DNA from: Gemmatimonadota bacterium
Lineage (GTDB): Bacteria; Gemmatimonadota; Gemmatimonadetes; Longimicrobiales; Gaopeijiaceae
DNA length: 64,000 bases
NCBI GenBank assembly: GCA_022340865.1
Contig: JAJDNC010000143.1
Location: 29,497-93,496, forward strand
Direction: 5' to 3'
Shown: positions 40,010 to 50,044 of the stretch, in pieces
Numbering within the stretch: the first letter of the stretch is position 1
How the letters are laid out: every line of letters starts with the position of its first letter
The notes under the pieces: generated by a model
Databases searched by the model: none
What the model was told of the DNA's origin: nothing
What the model saw: only the letters and a program-made list of their open reading frames with translations
Position numbers and translations under genes: made by a program

Positions 40010-40826
40010 CACGCCCCCTCCGCGCGACTCCCGCGAGAGCCGCGGCGGCGGCACCCGGATCCGGGCTGCGCAGGAGCGCCTCGCCCACCAGCACGGCGTG
40101 CACACCGGCAACGCCGAGGCGCTGGACGTCACCGCGCTCACGGATCCCGCTCTCCGACACCACCACCACGTCCTCGGGAACCTCCGCGAGGAGCTCGAGG
40201 GTGGTCTCCAGCCGCGTGGTGAACGTCGCCAGGTCCCGGTTGTTGATCCCCACGATGCGGGCTCCGGAGTCCAGCGCCCGGCGGACCTCGGCGGCCTCGT
40301 GGGCCTCCACCAGCGCCGCCAGACCCAGCGCCTCCGCCTCCTCCCGGAGCGAGCGCAGACTGGCATCGTCGAGGATGCGGACGATGAGCAGCACGGCATC
40401 CGCGCCCGCCGCCCGTGCCTCCACCACATGCAACGGGTCGAGCGTGAAGTCCTTGCGCAGGAGCGGAACGGACGTCGCGGCCCTCGCGGCCTCGAGGTCG
40501 TCGGTGGTCCCGCCGAAGTAGGTCGAGTCCGTGAGTACGCTCAGCGCCGAAGCGCCGCTCGCCTCGTACGAGCGGGCCAGGGACGCCGCGTCCAGCCCCG
40601 GACGGATCTCTCCCGCCCCCGGGGAGCGCCGCTTGCACTCGGCGATGACGGCCACATCCGAGCTACCGGCCACGGCCCTCCGGAAGTCGCGCGGCGGCGG
40701 GGCCGCCTGTGCCCTCTTCTCCAGGGCGCCACCGCGGCGCCGGAGGGCGGTGAGCTCCTCCCGCTTGGTGCGCACGATGGCGGCGAGCACTCCGGGCAGC
40801 GACCCGGATCCTTGCGCTTCGGGCAA
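39999..40826 (-). CDS. trpC: indole-3-glycerol phosphate synthase
   Basis: VIAECKRRSPGAGEIRPGLDAASLARSYEASGASALSVLTDSTYFGG, LLRKDFTLDPLHVVEARAAGADAVLLI, GINNRDLATFTTRLETTLEL. Start codon uncertain. Confidence 0.97.
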   Translation of the reverse strand: MPEAQGSGSLPGVLAAIVRTKREELTALRRRGGALEKRAQAAPPPRDFRRAVAGSSDVAVIAECKRRSPGAGEIRPGLDAASLARSYEASGASALSVLTDSTYFGGTTDDLEAARAATSVPLLRKDFTLDPLHVVEARAAGADAVLLIVRILDDASLRSLREEAEALGLAALVEAHEAAEVRRALDSGARIVGINNRDLATFTTRLETTLELLAEVPEDVVVVSESGIRERGDVQRLGVAGVHAVLVGEALLRSPDPGAAAAALAGVARRGRDGC

Positions 40827-40841
40827 CGTTCGGGTATCCTT

Positions 40842-40856
40842 GTTCGGTTCCTGTTC
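40842..40856 (+). promoter_or_regulatory. putative LexA operator (GTTC-N7-GTTC direct repeat)
   Basis: GTTCGGTTCCTGTTC, 28 nt upstream of the lexA ATG, inside a cluster of five GTTC tetramers (40828, 40842, 40847, 40853, 40859). Confidence 0.5.
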
Positions 40857-40883
40857 GGGTTCCCACCGGATGGAGGCGGACAG

Positions 40884-41492
40884 ATGCCCCTCACGAAGCG
40901 CCAGAAGGAGATTCTGGACTACATCGACGGTTTCATCGCCGATCGGGGCTATGCGCCGAGCTTCGAGGAGATCGCCGAGTCGTTCGGGTACTCCTCACTG
41001 GCCACCGTGCACGAGCACCTGAGCAATCTGGAGCGCAAGGGCTACATAAGAAAGTCCTACAACGAGAGCCGGTCCATCGAGTTGGTCAGGCCGGGACAGG
41101 GCGAGCCGAGCCTGGAGCTTCCCCTGCTGGGGGCGGTGGCTGCGGGGCTTCCCATCGAGGCCGTCGTGGACAACGAGAGCATCACCGTGCCGCCCGACAT
41201 GGTCCGCCGCAGGAAGGACAACTACGTGTTGCGGGTCGAAGGCAACTCGATGATCGAGGAGCAGATCCGCGACGGCGACTACATCGTGGTGCAGGCCCAG
41301 GAGAACGCGGAGGACGGCGAGATGGTCGTCGCCCTGGTGGGAGGGGACGCCGCCACGGTGAAGAAGCTCTACCGCGAGCCTGGGGACCGCATCAGGCTGC
41401 AGCCGGCGAATCCCACCATGAGCCCCATCGTGGCGGACGCCCGGGACGTGCGCATCCAGGGGGTCGTCGTCGGGGTGATCCGGAAGTACTAG
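40884..41492 (+). CDS. lexA: transcriptional repressor LexA
   Basis: MPLTKRQKEILDYIDGFIADRGYAPSFEEIAESFGYSSLATVHEHLSNLERKGYI; autocleavage context AVAAGLP; catalytic VEGNSMIEEQIRDGDYI and TVKKLYRE. Confidence 0.97.
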   Translation: MPLTKRQKEILDYIDGFIADRGYAPSFEEIAESFGYSSLATVHEHLSNLERKGYIRKSYNESRSIELVRPGQGEPSLELPLLGAVAAGLPIEAVVDNESITVPPDMVRRRKDNYVLRVEGNSMIEEQIRDGDYIVVQAQENAEDGEMVVALVGGDAATVKKLYREPGDRIRLQPANPTMSPIVADARDVRIQGVVVGVIRKY

Positions 41493-41501
41493 GCGTGGGC
41501 G

Positions 41502-41521
41502 GGGGTGGCGGCTCCGACCCC
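41502..41521. terminator. hairpin between convergent lexA and trpD
   Basis: GGGGT-GGCGGCTCCG-ACCCC. Confidence 0.35.
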
Positions 41522-41529
41522 AACCACCG

Positions 41530-42579
41530 CTACGCGTTGCTCGCCTTCCTGAGGCGCTCCAGGACGTCGCGGGCGGCGCCCGAGCGAATGGCCTCCACGG
41601 CCGTCTCCGCGGCCTCCGGGAGCGTAGGCGCGGCCCCGGCGACATAGATCGCCGCGGCGGCGTTCAGCACCGTGGCGTTGCGCGCCGCCCCCAGCTCACC
41701 GTTGAGAGCCGAGAGGATGAGCTCCGCGTTCCGGGAGGGGTCCCCACCCCGCATCCCCTCCAGGTACGACTTGTCCGCACCGAGCTCCTGGGGCGTGATC
41801 TCGTACTCACGGATGCCTTCGTCCGAGAGCTCCGCCACGTGCGTGTGTCCCATGGGGCTGATCTCGTCCATCCCCGGAGCTCCGTGGACCACCAGGGCGC
41901 GACGATGCCCGAGCTCCGCCAGGGCCCGCACAACCAGGCCGAGGAGCCTGGGATCGGCCACCCCCACCACCTGCCTGCGCGCGCCGGCCGGGTTGGTGAG
42001 CGGGCCCAGGACGTTCATGACCGTGGTGATGCCCAGGCCCTTGCGCACGGGTCCCACGTGACGCATGGCCGGATGCAGAAGGGGGGCGAACATGAAGACG
42101 ATGCCCACCTCCTCAAGGACCTCGCCCATGCGCTCGGGGGTGAGATCGATCTTCACACCCAGCGCCTCCAGCACGTCGGCGCTCCCGCTGGCGGACGTGA
42201 ACGACCGGTTGCCGTGTTTCGCCACCCGCACGCCGGCGCCTGCCGCCACCAGGGCCGCCGCGGTGGAGATGTTGAACGTGGTGATGCGCCCCCCGCCGGT
42301 GCCCGCGGTGTCCACCAGCTCCTCGGGGGCGCGGGCGCGCACACGGATCATGGCCTTGCGCAGGGCGCGAACGCCCCCGGCGACCTCGGACGGACACAGC
42401 CCCTTGGCCCGCAGACCCACCAGGAGCCCGGCCATCTGGATCTCCGAGGCCGAACCCGACATGAACAGGTCGAAGGCGCCCTCGGCCTCCGCGGCCGTGA
42501 GGTCCTCCCCCTCCGCCACCTTCTCGATGAGGCCCGTCAGGTCCGCCTCGTCCGGCGTCCGGGGGACGATGTCTGCCAT
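41530..42579 (-). CDS. trpD: anthranilate phosphoribosyltransferase
   Basis: VDTAGTGGGRITTFNISTAAALVAAGAGVRVAKHGNRSFTSASGSADVLEALGV, MFAPLLHPAMRHVGPVRKGLGI. Confidence 0.97.
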   Translation of the reverse strand: MADIVPRTPDEADLTGLIEKVAEGEDLTAAEAEGAFDLFMSGSASEIQMAGLLVGLRAKGLCPSEVAGGVRALRKAMIRVRARAPEELVDTAGTGGGRITTFNISTAAALVAAGAGVRVAKHGNRSFTSASGSADVLEALGVKIDLTPERMGEVLEEVGIVFMFAPLLHPAMRHVGPVRKGLGITTVMNVLGPLTNPAGARRQVVGVADPRLLGLVVRALAELGHRRALVVHGAPGMDEISPMGHTHVAELSDEGIREYEITPQELGADKSYLEGMRGGDPSRNAELILSALNGELGAARNATVLNAAAAIYVAGAAPTLPEAAETAVEAIRSGAARDVLERLRKASNA

Positions 42580-42737
42580 GGGTTGCTCCTGGTATCCCGT
42601 GGTGCTCCGCGGTCCGGTGCCGCAGGACCGCGGTCGCGGGCAACAGCCCGAAATGCTAATCGCCGCGCGGTTTTCCGGTCAAATCCACGTGCCCTCGGCT
42701 TGCTTGACTTCGCCCCTTCGGCCTCTACCTTTTCGCC

Positions 42738-43565
42738 GTGGATACCGGGGACACCATCCGCTTCCTGCTGACCGTCCATTACGACGGTTCGGCCTTTCAC
42801 GGTTGGCAGATCCAGCCCGGCCTCCGCACCGTCCAGGGAGCGCTCGAGGAGGTGCTGGGCCGGCTGGCGGCCCGACCGCGCACGGTGGTGGGGTCCGGCC
42901 GCACCGACACGGGCGTGCACGCCACCGGCCAGGTGGCCTCGGTGGACATGCCCGCGCGGTGGACGCCCCCGGATCTGCAGCGCGCCCTCAACGCCACGTT
43001 GCCGCCGGACATCTGGGTCCAGGACGCGGTGCTGGCCCGGGCCGACTTCCACCCGCGCTACGACGCCCTGTCACGGACGTACACGTATCGCGTGGGCACG
43101 CACCCGGACGCCCGCTCGCCCTTCCACCGCCGCTGGTGCTGGGCCCTGGGCGGGCCGCTGGACATGCGCACCCTGGGCGGCCTGGGCGCATGCCTCATCG
43201 GCGAGCACTCCTTCCAGGCCTTCGCCAAGGCGGGTCAGCCGGAGCGCGGGACCCGCTGCTCGGTCTCCAGGGCGGAGTGGCACGGATGGGAGCTGGGGGC
43301 ACGCTTCAGCATCACCGCGGACCGGTACCTGCACCACATGGTCCGCTACCTCGTCGGAACCATGGTGGACGTCGGGCTCGGCAGGCGCCCCGTCGAAGAT
43401 CTGCCGGCGCTCCTGGCCGGGACGGCAGGCCTGGAGACGTCTCCGCCGGCCCCCCCGGAAGGGCTCTTCCTGTCGCGAGTGGAGTATCCTGACACCGTGC
43501 GGCTCGCCTCGCGGGCCGGCACCTCTGAAGCCCACGTCGAAGCACGGAACGAGGCGAGCTCATGA
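42738..43565 (+). CDS. truA: tRNA pseudouridine(38-40) synthase TruA
   Basis: [67 protein letters not shown]. Confidence 0.97.
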   Translation: MDTGDTIRFLLTVHYDGSAFHGWQIQPGLRTVQGALEEVLGRLAARPRTVVGSGRTDTGVHATGQVASVDMPARWTPPDLQRALNATLPPDIWVQDAVLARADFHPRYDALSRTYTYRVGTHPDARSPFHRRWCWALGGPLDMRTLGGLGACLIGEHSFQAFAKAGQPERGTRCSVSRAEWHGWELGARFSITADRYLHHMVRYLVGTMVDVGLGRRPVEDLPALLAGTAGLETSPPAPPEGLFLSRVEYPDTVRLASRAGTSEAHVEARNEASS

Positions 43566-44218
43566 AGATCTTCCTGGACACGGCGGACCTCGCCGAGATC
43601 CGTCGCGCCGCGGAGGCGAACCTCATCGACGGCGTCACCACCAACCCCTCGCTGGTCTCCAAGGTCGCGGGCGAGCGTGACCCGAAGGAGATCTACAAGG
43701 AGATCTGCGAGGTCGTCGACGGGCCCGTCAGCGCCGAAGTGGTGGGGCTCGACAGGGAGACCATGGTCTCGGAGGGACGCAAGCTCGCGGCGCTGCACGA
43801 CAACATCGTGGTGAAGGTCCCCCTCACGGAAGATGGCTTGAAGGCATGCCGGGCTCTCGTAGCGGAGGGTATCCGCACGAACGTGACCCTGTGCTTCTCG
43901 GTGTCTCAGGCGCTCCTGGCCGCCAAGGCGGGTGGGACGTTCGTGTCCCCCTTCGTGGGCCGCATCGATGATATCTCCGGCGAGGGGATGCAGCTCGTTC
44001 ACCAGATCCGGCAGGTGTACGACAACTACGGCTACGACACGGAGATTCTGGCGGCTTCGCTACGCCATCCCATGCACGTGGTGGAGTCCATGCTGATCGG
44101 TGCGGACTGCGCGACGATGCCGCCCAAGGTCCTGTGGCAGTTGGCCCAACACCCCCTGACGGACAAAGGGTTGGACGCCTTCCTCGAGGACTGGAAGAAG
44201 CTGGGGACGACGCTCTGA
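43562..44218 (+). CDS. fsa: transaldolase / fructose-6-phosphate aldolase family
   Basis: [85 protein letters not shown]. Confidence 0.94.
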   Translation: MKIFLDTADLAEIRRAAEANLIDGVTTNPSLVSKVAGERDPKEIYKEICEVVDGPVSAEVVGLDRETMVSEGRKLAALHDNIVVKVPLTEDGLKACRALVAEGIRTNVTLCFSVSQALLAAKAGGTFVSPFVGRIDDISGEGMQLVHQIRQVYDNYGYDTEILAASLRHPMHVVESMLIGADCATMPPKVLWQLAQHPLTDKGLDAFLEDWKKLGTTL

Positions 44219-44249
44219 GGAAGACGCACCGGCGAAGGATGGAGAATCC

Positions 44250-45779
44250 ATGACGACGCGGCGGGCAGGGTGGATGGCAGCGGTGACGCTCCTGGCGGGC
44301 GTCGCGGTGGGGTGGGGTGCCCGTAGGGCAATGGGGACCGGCGCCACGAAGGCGCAGGCGAGCGCAGGGGCGACGGACGCGCCCTCGGCGCGCGCCGTGT
44401 CCACGCACGCCGAGCCCTCGACCTCGTCGGCGGAGCTCCGGGCAAAGGGGGCCCCGGCGGCAGAGATCCGGTCCCTGCCCTCACCCCAGGCCACCGACGA
44501 CCCGGCGGCTTCGCGGCGCACGGCCATCGTGCGCGCCGCCGCCCGCGTGGCACCAGCGGTGGTGAACGTGAGCGTGATCTCCAACGAGCCCGTCCAGGCG
44601 ACGAGCTTCTGGGAGAGCTTCTTCATGGCCCCGGGCACTCAGCAGAGGAGCGCCAAGTTCGGCTCCGGCGTGCTCATCCGCCCGGACGGCATCATCGTGA
44701 CGAACAACCACGTCGTGGAGAACGCCGAGCAGATCAGGGTGACGCTCCCCGACGGGCGGGGCTTCGACGCGAAGCTCGTGGGCACCGACCCGGTGGCGGA
44801 CATCGCCGTCATCAAGATCCACGGCGACTCTCTTCCGGTGGCCCCGCTGGGCACCAGCAAGGGGATACTCATCGGCGAGTGGGCGGTGGCCATCGGCAAT
44901 CCTTTCGCCAACTACTTCGCCGACGCGGAGCCCACCGTCACGGCGGGCGTCGTCTCGGCCGTGGACCGCAACATCGTGCCCTCGTCCGACCAGGACGGCT
45001 TCTACCTGGGGATGATCCAGACCGACGCCTCCATCAACCCGGGGAACTCCGGGGGACCGCTGGTGGACGCCGTGGGCGACGTCATCGGCATCAATACGTC
45101 CATCGTGACGCGGAGCGGCGGCAGCGAAGGGATGGGCTTCGCCATTCCCATCGACCGCGTGCTGCGTGTCGCCGACGACCTGGTCAAGTACGGCGAGGTC
45201 CGCCGCGCATGGACGGGCATCGACGTGAAGGCGGTGGAGGCCGACGCCTGGGGGCGCACCCGGGGTGTGGAGGTCTCCCGCGTCGCACCGGGCTCGCCGG
45301 GCGAGAAGGCCGGCATCCGGGTGGGAGACCGCCTCCTGCGCGCCAACGGCCACGCCCTCACCACGCCGCTGGACCTCCAGGCCGTGCTCCTGGACCTGCG
45401 CGCCGGTGACCCCCTCGAGCTCACGGTGGACGGCCACAGCAGCCCCGTGCGCCTGACCACCGCCCCGCTGCCGTCGGTGACCGCCACCCGCGTGACGGTG
45501 CTCAAGGACATGCAGCTCATCACGGTCACGCCCCAGATCCGGGCGGAGCAGAACATCCGGAGCCGACAGGGCGCCCTCGTGGCCTCCATCTCCAGTCAGC
45601 TCTCCAGCGAGCTGGGCCTGCAGAAGGGAGACGTCCTCGTCCAGGTGAACCGCACGGCCATCACCAGCGCGGAGCAGGCGAAGCGGATCTTCGAGAACCT
45701 GAGGGGGCGGGGCGAGCTCAGCCTCTGGATCGAACGCAACGGCAGCTACATCGCCCGGGACCTGTACTGGCGGAGATGA
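44250..45779 (+). CDS. DegP/DegQ-type trypsin-like serine protease with PDZ domains
   Basis: N-terminal TM; catalytic triad contexts TNNHVV, DIAVIK, INPGNSGGPLVDAVGDVIGINT; two PDZ-like regions. Confidence 0.94.
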   Translation: MTTRRAGWMAAVTLLAGVAVGWGARRAMGTGATKAQASAGATDAPSARAVSTHAEPSTSSAELRAKGAPAAEIRSLPSPQATDDPAASRRTAIVRAAARVAPAVVNVSVISNEPVQATSFWESFFMAPGTQQRSAKFGSGVLIRPDGIIVTNNHVVENAEQIRVTLPDGRGFDAKLVGTDPVADIAVIKIHGDSLPVAPLGTSKGILIGEWAVAIGNPFANYFADAEPTVTAGVVSAVDRNIVPSSDQDGFYLGMIQTDASINPGNSGGPLVDAVGDVIGINTSIVTRSGGSEGMGFAIPIDRVLRVADDLVKYGEVRRAWTGIDVKAVEADAWGRTRGVEVSRVAPGSPGEKAGIRVGDRLLRANGHALTTPLDLQAVLLDLRAGDPLELTVDGHSSPVRLTTAPLPSVTATRVTVLKDMQLITVTPQIRAEQNIRSRQGALVASISSQLSSELGLQKGDVLVQVNRTAITSAEQAKRIFENLRGRGELSLWIERNGSYIARDLYWRR

Positions 45780-45783
45780 GCCT

Positions 45784-47226
45784 TTGAGCCCGGCGCCGGA
45801 CCGATACGTCCATCCCCTCTCGGAGCGATACGCGTCCCGGGAGATGCAGGAGATCTTCTCGCCGGCCCGACGCTACGGCACGTGGCGCCGCCTGTGGCTG
45901 GCGCTGGCGGAGGCGGAGGCGGAGCTCGGGCTCCCCGTTCCCGACGAGGCCCTCGTGCAGATGAGGGCGGCCCTGGACGGCGTGGACCTCGAGCGCGCGG
46001 CCGGGTACGAGGCGCGCTTCCGCCACGACGTGATGGCCCACGTGCACCTGTTCGGCGACGACGCCCCCGCCGCCCGGCCCATCATCCACCTGGGGGCCAC
46101 CAGCGCGTTCATCGGCGACAACACCGACCTGGTGCTCCACCGGGAGGCGCTGCGCCTGGTGCGGGACCGCGTGGTGCGCTGCGTGGCCGCGCTGGCGGAC
46201 TTCGCCCGCGAGCACGCCGAGCTGCCCACCCTCGCCTACACCCACTTCCAGCCGGCCCAGCCCACCACGGTGGGCAAGCGTGCGACCCTCTGGATCCAGG
46301 ATTTCCTCCTGGACCTCGAGGAGCTCGACTTCCGCCTGGACACCCTGCGCTTCCGGGGTGTGCGGGGCACCACCGGCACGCAGGCCTCGTTCCTGGAGCT
46401 CTTCCACGGCGACACCGGGAAGGTGGACGCCCTGGATGCGGGCGTGGCACGCCGCATGGGGTTCGACTCCTCGTACGCGGTGTGCGGCCAGACCTACACC
46501 CGCAAGGTGGACTACGCGGTGCAGGCCACCCTGGCCGGGGTGGCCGTGTCGGCCTCCAAGCTGGGGCACGACCTGCGGCTGCTGGCGCATCTCCGGGAGG
46601 TGGAGGAGCCCTTCGAGAGCGAGCAGATCGGCTCGTCCGCCATGCCCTACAAGCGCAACCCCATGCGTGCCGAGCGCATCTGCGCCCTGGCCCGCCACGT
46701 CATCACGCTGAGCGCGGATCCGGCGTTCACCGCCGCGACGCAGTGGCTGGAGCGCACCCTGGACGACTCGGCGAACCGACGGCTCTCGATTCCCGACGCG
46801 TTCCTGGCCCTGGACGGCGCCCTCGTGCTGGTGGAGAACGTCGCCCGTGGCCTCGTGGTGAATCGGGAGGTGGTGCGGCGCAACCTGGCGGAGCACCTTC
46901 CGTTCATGGCCACCGAGAACATCCTGATGGACGCCACGGCCAGGGGTGGCGACCGCCAGGCGCTGCACGAGCGCATCAGGCAGCACTCCCTGGCCGCCGC
47001 CGCGCGCATGAAGGAAGGCGCGAGCGGCGATCTCCTGGAGCGCATCGCGGCGGACGAGGCGTTCGGCCTGGACGCCGCGGCCCTCGAGTCCCTCCTCGAC
47101 CCACGCCGGTACGTGGGGCGCGCCCCGGAGCAGGTGGCGCGCTTTCTGGCCGACCGGGTCGCCCCCGCCCTCGAGCGTCGGCAAGCCGACGCGCAACGAC
47201 TAGCCGAGCCCCATATCCATGTCTGA
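45784..47226 (+). CDS. purB: adenylosuccinate lyase
   Basis: PLSERYASREMQEIFSPARRYGTWRRLW, signature GSSAMPYKRNPMRAERIC. TTG start at 45784. Confidence 0.95.
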   Translation: MSPAPDRYVHPLSERYASREMQEIFSPARRYGTWRRLWLALAEAEAELGLPVPDEALVQMRAALDGVDLERAAGYEARFRHDVMAHVHLFGDDAPAARPIIHLGATSAFIGDNTDLVLHREALRLVRDRVVRCVAALADFAREHAELPTLAYTHFQPAQPTTVGKRATLWIQDFLLDLEELDFRLDTLRFRGVRGTTGTQASFLELFHGDTGKVDALDAGVARRMGFDSSYAVCGQTYTRKVDYAVQATLAGVAVSASKLGHDLRLLAHLREVEEPFESEQIGSSAMPYKRNPMRAERICALARHVITLSADPAFTAATQWLERTLDDSANRRLSIPDAFLALDGALVLVENVARGLVVNREVVRRNLAEHLPFMATENILMDATARGGDRQALHERIRQHSLAAAARMKEGASGDLLERIAADEAFGLDAAALESLLDPRRYVGRAPEQVARFLADRVAPALERRQADAQRLAEPHIHV

Positions 47227-48163
47227 CACCACACCTCTGGTCCGCTCCGAGCTCGATCTCCCTCTCCTGCACCGCGGAAAGGTCCGCGACGTGTACGAGG
47301 TGGACGAGCGCACCCTGCTCATGGTGGCCAGCGATCGCGTGAGCGCCTTCGACGTGGTCCTCGACCGCCCCATACCCCGCAAGGGCGAGGTGCTCACGCT
47401 GATCACCGCGTGGTGGCTGTCCCGTCTCGGGGACCACGTGCCCCACCATCTGTTGGCCGTGGATCCCGACCTCATCGTCCAACGCCATCCCGCCCTGGCG
47501 GCGGAGCGCGACGTGTGGGCGCGGCGCTCCATGCTCGTACGCCGCACCGACCCGGTGCTGGTGGAGTGTGTCGTGCGCGGCTTCATCGCCGGCTCGGCGT
47601 GGAAGGAATACGAGAAGCGCGGGACGCTGGCCGGCGAGCCCCTGCCCCGGGGGCTGCGCGAGTCCGAGCGTCTGGATTCGCCGGTGTTCTCCCCGGCCAC
47701 GAAGGCGCAGGAGGGTCATGATGAGAACATCACCTTCAGCCGGACCGAGGAGATCCTGGGAGCCGACGTCGCCGGTCGTCTCCGCGACCTCTCGCTGGAG
47801 ATCTACGGGTTCGGGCGGGACGTCGCCGCAGAGCGCGGCATCCTGCTGGCCGACACCAAGTTCGAGTTCGGCATCGACGGCGGCGGCGAGCTCCTGCTCA
47901 TAGACGAGGTGATGACCCCCGACTCGTCCCGCTTCTGGCCGAAGGAGCACTACGAGGTGGGACGTGGGCAGCCGTCCCTGGACAAGCAGCCCATCCGCGA
48001 CTGGCTGGACGGGCTGCCGGAATGGGACAAGACACCGCCGCCGCCGCCGTTGCCCGACGAGGTGGTGGAAGCCGCGTCGGCGCGCTACCAGGACGTCTTC
48101 CGCCGTCTCGCGGCGGTGAGCCTGGACGACTACGAGCTGCCCCGCTTCCCGGACCTCCCATGA
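47219..48163 (+). CDS. purC: phosphoribosylaminoimidazole-succinocarboxamide synthase
   Basis: LLHRGKVRDVYEVDERTLLMVASDRVSAFDVVL, LADTKFEFGIDGGGELLLIDEVMTPDSSRFW. Confidence 0.97.
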   Translation: MSDTTPLVRSELDLPLLHRGKVRDVYEVDERTLLMVASDRVSAFDVVLDRPIPRKGEVLTLITAWWLSRLGDHVPHHLLAVDPDLIVQRHPALAAERDVWARRSMLVRRTDPVLVECVVRGFIAGSAWKEYEKRGTLAGEPLPRGLRESERLDSPVFSPATKAQEGHDENITFSRTEEILGADVAGRLRDLSLEIYGFGRDVAAERGILLADTKFEFGIDGGGELLLIDEVMTPDSSRFWPKEHYEVGRGQPSLDKQPIRDWLDGLPEWDKTPPPPPLPDEVVEAASARYQDVFRRLAAVSLDDYELPRFPDLP

Positions 48164-48888
48164 GGCTCGCCCGGGAAGGGTACCCGTTCATCATCGGCGG
48201 CCTGGTGCTCACCGGCGCGGCGTGGGTGATCTCCTGGGCGCTGGGGCCCGCCAGGGGTGGCTGGATAGGGCTGGCCGTGGCGTACGCGCTGAGCGTGCTC
48301 ACGCTCTTCACGATCTGGTTCTTCCGGGACCCCGCCCACTCGCCTCCCGCGGATCCGGCCGTCGTGCTGGCTCCGGGCCAGGGACGTGTGATCGCCGTGA
48401 GCGAGGCGGACGAGCCCACCTACATCGGCGGGCGCTGCCGCAAGATCTCCATCTTCCTGACCATCTTCGACGTCCACGTTCAGCGCTCCCCGGTATCGGG
48501 CACCGTGGAGCACCGGGTGTACCGGCCGGGCCGCTACGCCATGGCCTGGCGGGACAAGGCGTCGGAGGACAACGAGCAGGCGTCGGTGGGGATCGCCACA
48601 CCGCACGGTCCGGTCCTCGTGCGCCAGATCGCCGGGCTGGTGGCCCGGCGCATCGTCACCGATCCCAGCGAGGGCGACAGCGTGGTGCGCGGAGCCCGCA
48701 TCGGCCTCATCCGCTTCGGCTCCCGGGTCGAGCTGTTCCTGCCCATGGACTGGGAGGTGACGTGCAAGGTGGGCGACCGCGCCGTCGTGGGGCGCACGGC
48801 CCTGGCGCGCCGGCCCGTGCCACCCACCGGCCCGGCGGCGCCGACGTCACGCGGCCGGGAGGCGGCCGGCGGGGAGGTCGCACCATGA
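48160..48888 (+). CDS. psd: phosphatidylserine decarboxylase proenzyme (short form)
   Basis: Two N-terminal TMs; IFLTIFDVHVQRSPVSGTVEH, ASVGIATPHGPVLVRQIAGLVARRIV, FGSRVELFLP (GS cleavage). Confidence 0.93.
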   Translation: MRLAREGYPFIIGGLVLTGAAWVISWALGPARGGWIGLAVAYALSVLTLFTIWFFRDPAHSPPADPAVVLAPGQGRVIAVSEADEPTYIGGRCRKISIFLTIFDVHVQRSPVSGTVEHRVYRPGRYAMAWRDKASEDNEQASVGIATPHGPVLVRQIAGLVARRIVTDPSEGDSVVRGARIGLIRFGSRVELFLPMDWEVTCKVGDRAVVGRTALARRPVPPTGPAAPTSRGREAAGGEVAP

Positions 48889-49775
48889 GGGCGCCGCGCC
48901 CTCCGCGGCGGGAGGCCCTCCAGCGAGGGGTCGTCATCCTGCCGTCGGCGTTCACGCTGGGGAACCTCTTCTTCGGCGTCTTCTCCCTGGTGGCCACGGC
49001 GCGGGGCGACCTGAGCTACGCGAGCTGGTTCATCGTCATCGCCGCCACCCTCGACATGTTGGACGGGCGCGTCGCGCGCTTCACCCGCACGGGATCCAGG
49101 TTCGGAGCGGAGCTCGATTCCCTGGTGGACGCCGTCTCTTTCGGCGTCGCGCCCGGCGCGATCATGTACGAGCTCTACTTCTCGGACACCCGCTGGAGCT
49201 GGACGCTCTCCTTCGTGTACATCACCGCCGTCGTGGTGCGCCTGGCACGCTTCAACATAGAGCAGGGCGGGGAGGCGAAGCGCTACTTCCACGGCCTGCC
49301 CTCCCCCGCCGCGGCGCTGCTGGTAGCCTCGTTCTACCCGTTCAGCCAGACGGCCTTCTTCAACACGTACCTGGCGGAGCTCCCCTGGCTCCAGATCGCC
49401 GGAATCGCGGTCGTCCTCATCGGCGTGCTCATGGTGAGCCACGTGCCCTACGCGAACGTCCCCCGCATCGGCACGCGCTCGGCACGCGGGATCCTGACCA
49501 CGATCTTCGTGGTGGTCTGCATATTCGCTGCGGTGTCGGTGCCTCAGTTCTTCTTCTTCACGTTCTTCCTCCTCTACGTGATGTGGGGGCTCCTGCGCTC
49601 GACGCTCCTCGGTCTGTTGGACCGGCTCCCGGGCGAAGACCCGCTCCTGGACGTGGACGAGGACGGCGACCTCGCCCGCACGGAGCCGCGGATCCTGGAC
49701 TACAGGACCCTCGGGCCGCGCGCGCTTTCCGACGACGACCCCGACGACGACCCACCCCTGGAGGGACACGCTTGA
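48885..49775 (+). CDS. pssA: CDP-diacylglycerol--serine O-phosphatidyltransferase
   Basis: [75 protein letters not shown]-alcohol phosphotransferase motif. Confidence 0.94.
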   Translation: MRAPRPPRREALQRGVVILPSAFTLGNLFFGVFSLVATARGDLSYASWFIVIAATLDMLDGRVARFTRTGSRFGAELDSLVDAVSFGVAPGAIMYELYFSDTRWSWTLSFVYITAVVVRLARFNIEQGGEAKRYFHGLPSPAAALLVASFYPFSQTAFFNTYLAELPWLQIAGIAVVLIGVLMVSHVPYANVPRIGTRSARGILTTIFVVVCIFAAVSVPQFFFFTFFLLYVMWGLLRSTLLGLLDRLPGEDPLLDVDEDGDLARTEPRILDYRTLGPRALSDDDPDDDPPLEGHA

Positions 49776-50044
49776 GCAGCCACCGACTCGAGATCCGGGT
49801 GAAGCCCCGCCCCGGGCTCCTCAACCCCGAGGGCAAAGCCATCCACCACGCCCTGGCGGCGCTGGGCTGGGCCGCCGTGCACGACGTGCGCGTGGGCAAG
49901 GTGATCTATGTGGACATGGACGCCGACACCCCCGACGCGGCGCTCGTGGAGGCCGAAGCGATGTGCCGGAAGATCCTGGCCAACCCGGTGACCGAGGACT
50001 TCGAGATCTCGCTGGTGCCGGCGGAGGGAGGCGTGCCCTCATGA
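49772..50044 (+). CDS. purS: phosphoribosylformylglycinamidine synthase subunit PurS
   Basis: [47 protein letters not shown]...[19 protein letters not shown] start overlapping the pssA stop. Confidence 0.94.
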   Translation: MSSHRLEIRVKPRPGLLNPEGKAIHHALAALGWAAVHDVRVGKVIYVDMDADTPDAALVEAEAMCRKILANPVTEDFEISLVPAEGGVPS

